Assembly (NCBI GenBank): GCA_947175485.1
Contig: CAMWMZ010000003.1
Span: 1-64,000 of the forward strand
Length of the DNA: 64,000 bases
DNA from: an uncultured Clostridia bacterium
GTDB lineage: Bacteria; Bacillota; Clostridia; Christensenellales; Borkfalkiaceae
Direction of reading: 5' to 3'
The notes beneath the pieces were generated by a model that did no database searches, had not been told where the DNA came from, and worked only from the letters and a program-made list of their open reading frames with translations. This document shows positions 27,693-36,648 of this stretch, in pieces; position 1 is the first letter of the stretch; the number at the start of each line of letters is the position of its first letter. The position numbers and the translations under genes are program-made.

Positions 27693-28764
27693 AGTAAATT
27701 TACAGCATATCGATAAAATTTATGACGGCGGCGTTCAGGCGGTTTACGATTTCAATTTGGACGTTGCCGACGGCGAATTTATCGTTTTGGTAGGACCTTC
27801 GGGTTGCGGCAAATCCACCACGCTTAGAATGGTTGCGGGGCTCGAGGACATAACCAACGGAAAGCTTTTGATAGACGGAAAGGATTGCACGAGGCTTCCG
27901 CCCAAGGACAGAGATATAGCTATGGTTTTCCAGAACTATGCGCTTTACGGGCATATGACTATTTATGAAAACATGGCGTTTTCGCTGACCTTGCGCAAGG
28001 AAAACAAAGAGGTCATTCACAGAAAGGTAATGGCCGCGGCGGAAATTTTGGATTTGAAATCCCAGCTGAATAAAAAGCCCAAGCAGCTTTCGGGCGGACA
28101 GCGCCAAAGGGTTGCGATGGGGCGCGCCATAGTGCGTAATCCAAAGGTATTCCTGTTCGACGAGCCGCTTTCAAACCTTGACGCAAAGCTGCGCGGTTCT
28201 ATGAGGCGCGAGATACTTTTGTTACATAAAAAGCTTAACGCGACGATGATGTACGTAACGCACGACCAGACCGAAGCTTTGACTTTGGCGGACAGAATAG
28301 TTTGTATGTCTATGGGGCACGTTCAGCAGATAGGCAAGCCCATCGATTTGTATGAAAGACCTGCGAACACGTTCGTTGCGACATTCATAGGATTGCCGCC
28401 CATGAATATGTTCGAGGGCGAAATAAGAGGCGGCAAATTCGAGAGCGAGCTGTTCAGTTATCCTTTGAACGCAAAGCAGAAGGAAACTTTAAAAGATTAC
28501 GAGGGCAAGGGCGTTATTATGGGCGTCCGTCCCGAAAATATCGTGCGCGGCGGTTCGGTTAAGTTAACCGTAACGAATAACGAAAATCTTGGAATGAACA
28601 CGCTTGTTCACGGAAAGATAGGCGGTAAAAAGATAGTCGTGTGCAAATTTGCCGAATGGTGCGGCTACAAGCCCGACGACGTAATAGATATCGGCTTCGA
28701 CGCGGAAATGACGCACTTCTTCGAGCTGCCCGACGGAGATACGCCGGGTAAGGCGATAAGATAA
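27685..28764 (+). CDS. ABC transporter ATP-binding protein, MsmX/UgpC type (second copy)
   Basis: GPSGCGKSTTLRMVAGLE, LSGGQRQRVAMGRAIVRNPKVFLFDEPLSNLDAKLR. Start MPEVNLQ at 27685. Confidence 0.95.
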   Translation: MPEVNLQHIDKIYDGGVQAVYDFNLDVADGEFIVLVGPSGCGKSTTLRMVAGLEDITNGKLLIDGKDCTRLPPKDRDIAMVFQNYALYGHMTIYENMAFSLTLRKENKEVIHRKVMAAAEILDLKSQLNKKPKQLSGGQRQRVAMGRAIVRNPKVFLFDEPLSNLDAKLRGSMRREILLLHKKLNATMMYVTHDQTEALTLADRIVCMSMGHVQQIGKPIDLYERPANTFVATFIGLPPMNMFEGEIRGGKFESELFSYPLNAKQKETLKDYEGKGVIMGVRPENIVRGGSVKLTVTNNENLGMNTLVHGKIGGKKIVVCKFAEWCGYKPDDVIDIGFDAEMTHFFELPDGDTPGKAIR

Positions 28765-28777
28765 GGGGGGAAGAACT

Positions 28778-29407
28778 ATGGCAGAAAACGAAAACGTATT
28801 GGAGCCTCAGTCTGCGCCCGATAACGGAAAACAGAAGAAAAACGGCAATTTCAAAGCGAAAGCGAAGGAGTGGTTCCGTAAAAAAGCCGTGGCGTTGAAG
28901 CGCGCGCCGCAGAACATTGCGCTGTTGGTTCTTGCGCTGACAACGGTTTATTTCATGCTTGCGCTCTATTCCATATCGCAGGCGGTGGATAAATCCTTTA
29001 ACATAACGACGGCGACGGGAATATGCGTGTTTGTTACTACGCTTTTATCCTTGCTTGTGCTTGTAAGCTTTTTAAACGCGTTCCCTAAGCGCAAAAAGCC
29101 TAATATCTTTTTTATAGTGCTTGTATTTGTTATGATAGGCGCTATGGTTGCTTGCGACGTCGTTTATTATATTCAGATGAACGACTGCCTTGCGGGTATT
29201 TCCAACCCCGCGACGAGCGATATTTATAAGCTTGTAAACGCGGCGCAGCCCTATATGCTTGTGCATATTATTTTGTTGGGCGTTTCGGCGCTTGTATTCG
29301 CGCTGTTGCCTTTGTATAAGAAGCTTATACTTAAAATCAACACGAAGGTTGAGTTGGAATCCGCTGCCGAGAATATGCACGGCGAAATTGATATTCAAGA
29401 GGATTGA
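28778..29407 (+). CDS. Hypothetical membrane protein in ABC operon
   Basis: Four predicted TM helices; SD GGGGGGAAG. Confidence 0.75.
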   Translation: MAENENVLEPQSAPDNGKQKKNGNFKAKAKEWFRKKAVALKRAPQNIALLVLALTTVYFMLALYSISQAVDKSFNITTATGICVFVTTLLSLLVLVSFLNAFPKRKKPNIFFIVLVFVMIGAMVACDVVYYIQMNDCLAGISNPATSDIYKLVNAAQPYMLVHIILLGVSALVFALLPLYKKLILKINTKVELESAAENMHGEIDIQED

Positions 29408-29475
29408 TTTTATTTTAATTTACAGCTAATAACCGGCAAACGCGCTTTGTCGGTTATTTTCCTAAAAGGTAATTT

Positions 29476-30183
29476 ATGGCTAAAAAGAAAACGAATATAC
29501 GCGAAACAACGATAGAAAACTATTACGACCTTAAGGTTGACAAGGTCAACGAGCTTGTAGCCGCGTTAAAAGAAGAAGCGCCGCCCGACAGCAACGATTT
29601 ATCGATGTTTATTTCCGACTGTACGGGCGAGGATTCCCCCGAAAATTACACGAGGACGGGGAAAAAGAAGCAGTTCGACCCTTATAAAATAGATTTTCTC
29701 GGGCGCATACCCGCGTGGATTAAAGCCGTGTTTGTAAAATGGTGGTTTGCGGGAGCTGTGTGCTACTTTATTATGTGGGGGTTGCAGAATTACGTTACCG
29801 ACCCGCTTGATTTGATAGTTTTAACCGGCGTTGTAATGGGGCTTGTTGTCGAAATACTTGTTAATCCGCTTTTGAGATATATGGAGCGGGGGGAAAAGGA
29901 ATACGATAACTATATAATGTTTCCTTTTCCGTTCAAGGCTTATTGGACGTTTTTTACAAACGTGATATACTATGTTTTGGTTATGGCTTGCGTGAACCTG
30001 TGTTATTTCGGCCTGAACGAGCTTATCAACTCGGTAAGCGGCACGCAGGGTATAACGGGCGTGGAGCCGCTTTTGTTCGGCACGTTCTGCGTGGCCGCGG
30101 ATATGGTTTTTATAGGCTTAAAGGATTTGGCGGTATATCTTGTTAAGCGTTCCAAAAAGGAGAAAGCGTTGAAGAATGTTTAA
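29476..30183 (+). CDS. Hypothetical membrane protein
   Basis: TM segments; overlaps the GH28 start by 8 nt. Confidence 0.75.
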   Translation: MAKKKTNIRETTIENYYDLKVDKVNELVAALKEEAPPDSNDLSMFISDCTGEDSPENYTRTGKKKQFDPYKIDFLGRIPAWIKAVFVKWWFAGAVCYFIMWGLQNYVTDPLDLIVLTGVVMGLVVEILVNPLLRYMERGEKEYDNYIMFPFPFKAYWTFFTNVIYYVLVMACVNLCYFGLNELINSVSGTQGITGVEPLLFGTFCVAADMVFIGLKDLAVYLVKRSKKEKALKNV

Positions 30184-31717
30184 GAAATTATTTGTATCTT
30201 CTGTTTCCGCCTGCTTCGAGCTGGCGAACAAAAATCCTTATTACAGCCCTAAGCGTTACTTAGTTTATCTTGACGGAAAGCCTTGCGGCGAAGAGCGGGA
30301 AAGCAACGTGTTTTCCGTTTTTAACCTTAAACCGGACACGGTTTACACTGTGACGACCTCTGCGGACAAAAATAAAATTACTTTTAAAACTCTTCCCGAA
30401 ACGGCGGTTGTAAACGTTAAAGCGCTCGGCGCGAAAGCCGACGGAGTTTCCGACGACACGTATTATGTTCAGAAAGCGATAGACAGCTGCCCCGAAGGCG
30501 GGCGGGTGGAGCTTGACGAGGGAACGTATCTTGTGCGACCGATAGTTTTAAAAAGCGGAATTACGGTTGAGATAAAAAAAGGCGCGGTTTTGCTGGGCGA
30601 TACAAGGGAGGAGAGCTATCCTTATATCCCCGCGCGCAGATATAAAGGCGGAAAAGAAGAAATTTTAGCGAGCTGGGAGGGAGAGCCTTTCGACTGCCAC
30701 CAATCGTTTATTTCCGCATACGGGCAGAAGAATATAAAAATTATAGGCGAAGGAACGATAAACGGCAACGCGGATAAATCCACGTGGTGGGCTACGCCGA
30801 AAGGAAGAAGGGTTGCCCGCCCCCGGCTTGTGTTTTTGAACAAGTGCAAAAACGTGGTTTTCCACGGCGTAACGTGCAAAAATTCCGCAAGCTGGAATTT
30901 GCACCCTTTCTTTTCCCAAAACCTTAAATTTTACGGTTTGCAAATACAAAACCCTTACACCGGACCGAATACCGACGGACTTGACCCCGAAAGCTGCGAC
31001 AAGGTGGATATAATAGGCTGCAGGTTCAGCGTAGGCGACGATTGCTGTGCTATTAAAGCGGGAAAGCTTTATATGGGCAAAACCTATAAAACCCCCGCGA
31101 GCAACCATACTTTGCGCAACAATCTTTTTGAAAACGGACACGGAGCTATAGTTTTGGGCAGCGAGATGTCGGGAGGGGTGAAAAATCTTTCCGTTTCCCA
31201 ATGCGTGTTCAGGCATACGGACAGAGGTTTGCGCATAAAAACGCGCCGCGGCAGAGGCAAAGACGGAATAATAGACGGAGTTTTGTTTGAAAACATAAAA
31301 ATGATAAACGTAATAACTCCGCTTGTTATAAATATGTATTATTATTGCGACCCCGACGGACACACGGAATTCGTTTGGTCGCGCGATAAGAGCAACCGCG
31401 TTGACGACGGCACTCCGTATTTGGGGAAATTTTTGTTCCGCGATATAGAGTGTACGGACTGCGAGTGCATGGCGGGGTATTTCGACGGGCTTGTGGAGCA
31501 GCCCATAAAGGAAATTACGCTTGAAAACGTTAGCTTTTCCTTTAAAGAGGACGCAAAGCCCTTTGTGCCCGCAATGCTTGAAAACGTGCGGGAATATTGC
31601 AAAGAAGGTCTTTACGTTGACAACGTGGAAAGTCTTGTTTTGAAAAACGTGACATTTAAAGGCGTTGAAGGCGATAAAATAATAAGGAAAAACTGTGGCT
31701 CAGTCACGGAAAACTAA
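30176..31717 (+). CDS. Polygalacturonase/exo-polygalacturonase-like GH28
   Basis: ALGAKADGVSDDTYYVQKAID, NTDGLDPESCDKVDIIGCRFSVGDDCCAIKAG, GHGAIVLGSEMSGGVKNL. Confidence 0.95.
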   Translation: MFKKLFVSSVSACFELANKNPYYSPKRYLVYLDGKPCGEERESNVFSVFNLKPDTVYTVTTSADKNKITFKTLPETAVVNVKALGAKADGVSDDTYYVQKAIDSCPEGGRVELDEGTYLVRPIVLKSGITVEIKKGAVLLGDTREESYPYIPARRYKGGKEEILASWEGEPFDCHQSFISAYGQKNIKIIGEGTINGNADKSTWWATPKGRRVARPRLVFLNKCKNVVFHGVTCKNSASWNLHPFFSQNLKFYGLQIQNPYTGPNTDGLDPESCDKVDIIGCRFSVGDDCCAIKAGKLYMGKTYKTPASNHTLRNNLFENGHGAIVLGSEMSGGVKNLSVSQCVFRHTDRGLRIKTRRGRGKDGIIDGVLFENIKMINVITPLVINMYYYCDPDGHTEFVWSRDKSNRVDDGTPYLGKFLFRDIECTDCECMAGYFDGLVEQPIKEITLENVSFSFKEDAKPFVPAMLENVREYCKEGLYVDNVESLVLKNVTFKGVEGDKIIRKNCGSVTEN

Positions 31718-31729
31718 GAGGATAGATTT

Positions 31730-32869
31730 ATGGATTACACGATTATAGAAAAATACGTAAACCGTCTTATAGACGAAAGCGCGCCCGAAGCCCCGATATG
31801 GAATATCGAGAACATAAAGCACGGCAAGCCCGCCGCGTGGAATTATATCGACGGCTGTATGATGACGTCGCTTTACGAGATTTACAAGCAGTCCGGCGAC
31901 AAGAAATATCTTCGATTTATAGACAAATTCATAGATTATTACATAGACGAATACGGAAATATATTAGGTTATGACAGGGAAACCTATAACCTTGACAATA
32001 TCAATGAAGGCAGGGTGCTTTTCGATTTATATCAAGAAACAGGCAAGCAAAAGTATAAGCTTGCGATAGAAAAGCTATATCACCAGATAGAAAAACAGCC
32101 CAGAACGGCTTCGGGCAACTTCTGGCATAAACAGATTTACCCCAATCAGGTTTGGCTGGACGGACTTTATATGGCGCAGGTGTTTTATACCCGCTATGAA
32201 ACGGAGTTTAACCGCGGAGCGAATTATTATGACGTTGTAAGGCAATTCAGAAACGTATATGAAAATATGTACGACAAGAATAAAAAGCTTTATTACCACG
32301 GTTGGGACGCATCTAAGGAAGCGTTTTGGAGCAATCCCGAAACTGGGCTTTCAAAGAGCTTTTGGCTGCGCGCGATAGGCTGGTATACCGTCGGGCTTGT
32401 TGATACGATAAGTTATATGGATACGAGCTTCCCTAATCTGAAGGCGGAGCTTATAACGATTTTCAGAAAGACCGTAGAGGGCTTGGAGCAGTATATAGAC
32501 CCCGAAAAGAAAATGTTCTGGCAGGTTGTAGACCAGAGAGGAAGAGAGGGCAATTACGTTGAGACTTCCGGCAGCGCTATGATTGCTTATGCTATGATGA
32601 AGGGCGCGCGTTTGGGATATACCGACAAGAGGTTTGCGACCGTGGGAGAAGAGGTTTTCAACGGTATTTGCAAGCAATACCTGACCGAAACCGACGGAAA
32701 GCTTAACCTTGGCGGAATTTGCCTTATGGCGGGGCTTGGACCCGAAACGAACGTTAAGCGCGACGGAACTTATGAATATTATATTTCCGAGCCGGTTGTT
32801 GAAAACGACGCAAAGGGCACGGGCCCGTTTGTGATGGCTTATACCGAAATAAAAAGGCTTAAAAAATAA
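31730..32869 (+). CDS. Unsaturated rhamnogalacturonyl/glucuronyl hydrolase (GH105)
   Basis: WNYIDGCMMTSLYEIY, IYPNQVWLDGLYMAQVFYTRY, SKSFWLRAIGWYTVGLVD. Confidence 0.93.
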   Translation: MDYTIIEKYVNRLIDESAPEAPIWNIENIKHGKPAAWNYIDGCMMTSLYEIYKQSGDKKYLRFIDKFIDYYIDEYGNILGYDRETYNLDNINEGRVLFDLYQETGKQKYKLAIEKLYHQIEKQPRTASGNFWHKQIYPNQVWLDGLYMAQVFYTRYETEFNRGANYYDVVRQFRNVYENMYDKNKKLYYHGWDASKEAFWSNPETGLSKSFWLRAIGWYTVGLVDTISYMDTSFPNLKAELITIFRKTVEGLEQYIDPEKKMFWQVVDQRGREGNYVETSGSAMIAYAMMKGARLGYTDKRFATVGEEVFNGICKQYLTETDGKLNLGGICLMAGLGPETNVKRDGTYEYYISEPVVENDAKGTGPFVMAYTEIKRLKK

Positions 32870-32886
32870 ATAAAACGCAAAAAAAT

Positions 32887-32919
32887 ATCCCCCCGCGCCA
32901 AAGGCGCGGGGGGATTTTA
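32887..32919 (+). terminator. Intrinsic terminator
   Basis: ATCCCCCCGCGCC-AAA-GGCGCGGGGGGATTTT. Confidence 0.85.
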
Positions 32920-33054
32920 GTTTGTTGTATAAGTTTGCCCGACGGAAAATGGGTTGGTCGGGTTTTTCGTTTGGTTTATTATGTATGGGTGAAGTTCGAT
33001 ATTTGCCCGACGTGAAATGCTTTGATTTTGTTAAGTTAATTATGTTTGCGGAGA

Positions 33055-33264
33055 TTAATCTTCAAGCCCGAGGAGATAATCGGCGGAAACTTCAAAATAT
33101 TTTGAAATTTTTACGAGCGTATCCAAATCGGGTTCGCGCTTTCCTATCTCCCAAAAACTAATCGTCTGATTGCTGAAACCAAGGCTTTTGCCCAATTCGT
33201 TTTGAGAAACGCCGCGCTCCAATCTCAGTTGTTTTATTAGTTTACCTAATTCGTTGTTTTTCAT
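33055..33264 (-). CDS. XRE-family HTH regulator (69 aa)
   Basis: LGKLIKQLRLERGVSQNELGKSLGFSNQTISFWEIGKREPDLDTLVKISKYFEVSADYLLGLED. Confidence 0.92.
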   Translation of the reverse strand: MKNNELGKLIKQLRLERGVSQNELGKSLGFSNQTISFWEIGKREPDLDTLVKISKYFEVSADYLLGLED

Positions 33265-33347
33265 AGTTAAAATAATAAAGCTTATATCCTACATTTTGTT
33301 GACTTCCAACAATTAGTGGGATATAATTGGGTTAAGGAGTTGATTTT

Positions 33348-33611
33348 ATGCAATCTGTAATCGGTGAAATTTATCGCGGGGAAAGGAAGCTCGGGGAAAA
33401 AATAAGGCGGAGTGAAAAATATTGGGAGCTTTGCGACAAAGCCGACGAGCTTATCTGCGAAATTGCCGAGTATTTGGGCGGCGATATGAAATCCGTATTG
33501 GACGAGCTTGAAGCCGTTTTAAAGGAAAAGGAAAAAGAGGTGACGGAAATTTACTTTAAGGAAGGGTTTAAAACAGGTATTTTTATTGGAATGGAAATAT
33601 CCGAAAGTTAA
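33348..33611 (+). CDS. Small helical protein, DUF6809-like (87 aa), divergent from XRE gene
   Basis: MQSVIGEIYRGER...EGFKTGIFIGMEI; paralogous to the ORF ending at 53631. Confidence 0.8.
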   Translation: MQSVIGEIYRGERKLGEKIRRSEKYWELCDKADELICEIAEYLGGDMKSVLDELEAVLKEKEKEVTEIYFKEGFKTGIFIGMEISES

Positions 33612-33664
33612 AACCGTATAATAAAAATCATGCTCCGCGGCAATCTTTACCGCGGAGCGTTTGC

Positions 33665-34438
33665 TTATTTTAAGCTATCGGAGTATGCGGACGGCGCAAC
33701 GCCGTAATACTTTTTAAACACGCGGGAAAAATACAGCGGTTCTGCAAATCCGCACATTTCGGCAACCTGCGATACGGAATAATTGCTGTAAGCGTTGGAA
33801 ACTCCGCTGGATAAAAGCTCCGCCGCAAGCTCCATACGCTTTGAAATAAGGTATTCGTGCGGGGTTGCGCCGACCTCCTTTTTAAACAGCTTGCGAACGT
33901 AGTCGTAGTTGAGCGGGAGCTTTTTTATATAACCGTCGAGCGAAAACGCGCCGTTTGAGAGGTTTTTGGTTATTTCACCGAGTATCCTTGAAACGGCGGG
34001 GGAATAATCTGCGTTTCCGCCCAGAACAATAATATAGCTTGCAATGAGGTTGCCCAAAGCGTTGAGGACGACCTCTTTTTTTTGTATCCGTGAATTATAA
34101 TAGCTTACCGCCTGACGGATTGAATGCCGCACTCCGCATGCATCGTCGTCGCGCATTACCGTTATTTTTTTGACCGGCAGAAACGCTTGCTCTATTACGA
34201 TGCGCGTTGCGCCCGTTGATAAAACGTAGCGGCAAAGCGGGGGGATAATGATAATATTTTCCGCTAAAAATTCGGCGGCGCCGCTTTCCGTTCCGTGCGA
34301 GAAAGAAATTTTCCCTTTGGACTGAGGGGATAATACTTCAAAGTGTTTGCTGAAGGCTTCTTCGTTTTTATCGCATGTTCCCGCGAAGCAAATGGAGTTC
34401 ATATCCGTATTATACAATAATAAATCCGTTTTGTCCAT
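33665..34438 (-). CDS. AraC family transcriptional regulator
   Basis: Two C-terminal HTH motifs: LNYDYVRKLFKKEVGATPHEYLISKRMELA and YSVSQVAEMCGFAEPLYFSRVFKKYYGVAPSAY. Confidence 0.92.
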   Translation of the reverse strand: MDKTDLLLYNTDMNSICFAGTCDKNEEAFSKHFEVLSPQSKGKISFSHGTESGAAEFLAENIIIIPPLCRYVLSTGATRIVIEQAFLPVKKITVMRDDDACGVRHSIRQAVSYYNSRIQKKEVVLNALGNLIASYIIVLGGNADYSPAVSRILGEITKNLSNGAFSLDGYIKKLPLNYDYVRKLFKKEVGATPHEYLISKRMELAAELLSSGVSNAYSNYSVSQVAEMCGFAEPLYFSRVFKKYYGVAPSAYSDSLK

Positions 34439-34517
34439 ATAGGACGCGCCGATTATGATTGCAATTTTAATCTTTGATGATATAATTATATCTGGAATTT
34501 AAAACAAAGGTGAAAAT

Positions 34518-35306
34518 ATGGGTTGGGTTATTGCCGCCGTTATATTTTTTGCGGTAATTCTTGCAATAGTTCTTGTTGCCAAAAGCTCTTCTGGCGGCAA
34601 TAAATATAAAGATAAGCGTTACGGAAGATATTACGGCAAGAAATTTAAAGGGCAGCTCGGCGAATGGAAAGTGGAATACGTGCTCAACAACGCCGCCGGC
34701 GCAAAAGGGAAAGTATTAAATAATTATATGTTTATGGGCGAACAGCGTTCCGTTCAGGTTGACCATATTCTGATAAACGAATACGGAATATTCGTAATAG
34801 AGACGAAAAATTATTCGGGCAGAATTTACGGAAACGGCAAACAGAGCGAGTGGACGCAGGTGCTTGCAAAAGGGAACGTAAAAGAAAAGTTCAGAAATCC
34901 GTTAAAACAAAACGCGGGGCATATTTATAATTTAAGAAGGTTTTTAGACAAAGATATACCTGTTTTCGGGATTGTGGTATTCGTGCAGAACAATACGCAG
35001 TATATCGAAGCGGAGAACGTTGTGGGCTTGCAGGAGCTGGAAACGGAAATAGCAAGGCATTGCCTTACCGAGGTTTTGCCTGACGAGCGGATTGAGGAAA
35101 TATATCAAACGCTTATAGAAAAAAGAAAAAACGAAGAGATAAGCGATTTGCAGCATATAGATGAAATTAATATTATGTTGCAGGGGGTTAATACGAATAC
35201 GGTTTGTCCGCGGTGCGGAGGAAAGCTTAAAGAGCGAACGAAAAACAATAGAAAATTTATAGGCTGTTCTAACTTTCCGCGTTGCAGATTTACTAAGAGT
35301 TTATAA
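34518..35306 (+). CDS. NERD-domain nuclease-related membrane protein with C-terminal topoisomerase-type zinc ribbon
   Basis: N-terminal TM; KGQLGEWKVEYVLNN...QVDHILINEYGIFVIETKNYSG; CPRCGGKLKERTKNNRKFIGCSNFPRCRF. Confidence 0.92.
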   Translation: MGWVIAAVIFFAVILAIVLVAKSSSGGNKYKDKRYGRYYGKKFKGQLGEWKVEYVLNNAAGAKGKVLNNYMFMGEQRSVQVDHILINEYGIFVIETKNYSGRIYGNGKQSEWTQVLAKGNVKEKFRNPLKQNAGHIYNLRRFLDKDIPVFGIVVFVQNNTQYIEAENVVGLQELETEIARHCLTEVLPDERIEEIYQTLIEKRKNEEISDLQHIDEINIMLQGVNTNTVCPRCGGKLKERTKNNRKFIGCSNFPRCRFTKSL

Positions 35307-35308
35307 TT

Positions 35309-36337
35309 ATGGGTGCTATTTATTTAAAGGTTTTGCTGATAATGGCGGTTTTCGTGGCGTTTGCGTTGCCCGGATTCGCGCTTAAAAAATTCAAGATGAT
35401 AGGCGAGGGCGGCACGCTGACCCTTTCAAATCTGCTTTTGTACGTATGCCAGCCCGCGTTGGCGATAAAGTCTTTTTGCGTGTTTTCGCAAGAGGAGTGG
35501 GCGGTTGTGCAATCAGTGCAAACTGCCGTTTTGCTGAAAAACTTCGGTTTGGCTTTTGCCGTTTCCGTGCTGTCTATAGGGATTATGTTCGGGCTTTGCA
35601 AGCTTGTGTTTTTAAAGGCGAAGAACAGGAAGGCGGCGGACGTTTATTCTTTTGTGGCGGTGTTTTCCAACGCAGGGTTTTTCGGTATTCCGTTTGTGGA
35701 AATGTTTACGGACGGTAATCCGCTTGCCATTATGTATATAATGGTTTTCAACCTTGTTTTCAATTTCACCTGCTGGACGATAGGCGTTTATCTGATTACG
35801 GGGAGCTTTAAGGAAATACGCATAAAGAAGCTTGTTTGCAACCCCGCGATTATCGCGAGCGTTGTTGCGCTTATTCTGTTTTTCGTGCCGCAGATAAATA
35901 TTTTTATGATGGACGAGGTTAAGGAATTGCGGATTTTCCCGCAGTATCTTGCCTATATGACGGCGCCGCTTTCTATGGTGATAGTGGGAATAAGGCTTGC
36001 GGAAACTCCGCCGAAACAGCTTTTCTGCAAAAAGGGAGTTTATCTTGCAGGCGGATTGAGGTTGATTGTTGCGCCGTTTTTGACGTTGCTTATTTCTACG
36101 CCGTTTTGGGGGGTGCTCGGAAGCGGAGCGTCGGGAGCGTTTGCGGAATACGTTTATCTTTCGCCCGTGATAGCTATGACGATGTCCCCCGCGGCTTCGG
36201 TTGTGGCGATGGCGGAACGGTTTGACGGCGATAAGGAAACTGCGACCGCCGCCTTTGTGACGAATACGCTTTTAAGCGTGATAACGATACCGCTTGTAAT
36301 AACCGCCGTTATAGCAATCTGCGGCGTTTCGGTGTAA
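35309..36337 (+). CDS. AEC family auxin-efflux-like transporter
   Basis: Ten-TM pattern, VFSNAGFFGIPFVEMFTDGNPLAIMYIMVFN. Confidence 0.88.
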   Translation: MGAIYLKVLLIMAVFVAFALPGFALKKFKMIGEGGTLTLSNLLLYVCQPALAIKSFCVFSQEEWAVVQSVQTAVLLKNFGLAFAVSVLSIGIMFGLCKLVFLKAKNRKAADVYSFVAVFSNAGFFGIPFVEMFTDGNPLAIMYIMVFNLVFNFTCWTIGVYLITGSFKEIRIKKLVCNPAIIASVVALILFFVPQINIFMMDEVKELRIFPQYLAYMTAPLSMVIVGIRLAETPPKQLFCKKGVYLAGGLRLIVAPFLTLLISTPFWGVLGSGASGAFAEYVYLSPVIAMTMSPAASVVAMAERFDGDKETATAAFVTNTLLSVITIPLVITAVIAICGVSV

Positions 36338-36348
36338 TAAATTTTAAA

Positions 36349-36394
36349 ACTTCCGCTGTGACACTGTTTTGTTACAGCGGAAGTTTTTTATTAT
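36349..36394 (+). terminator. Intrinsic terminator
   Basis: AACTTCCGCTGTGACACTGTTTTGTTACAGCGGAAGTTTTTTATT. Confidence 0.85.
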
Positions 36395-36464
36395 AGGAAA
36401 AATTTGCCAAATTGCTTGATTATTACGTTATTTTATTTTATAATTATTTTTGCAGTTAAATTGA

Positions 36465-36640
36465 ATAAATCTAAAAGCCTTTTTAAGGCAGATTAACAAA
36501 TCTTCTGGAACGCTGTTATGAGGATTACCCATTGAGGTTTACAGCCTTAGGTTGCCCTAAGTGTTAGTCAAGGTATTTATTACTAAACTGCGAAGGAGGT
36601 TTATAAATACGGATTACTCTATTAAATTTATTTTAAGGAG
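36465..36640 (+). ncRNA. Putative structured leader RNA upstream of HNH gene
   Basis: GCCTT-TTT-AAGGC, CTTAGG-TTGC-CCTAAG, and GTATTTAT...ATAAATAC with inner AAAC/GTTT; no ORF of reasonable length. Confidence 0.35.
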
Positions 36641-36648
36641 AGTAAAAA

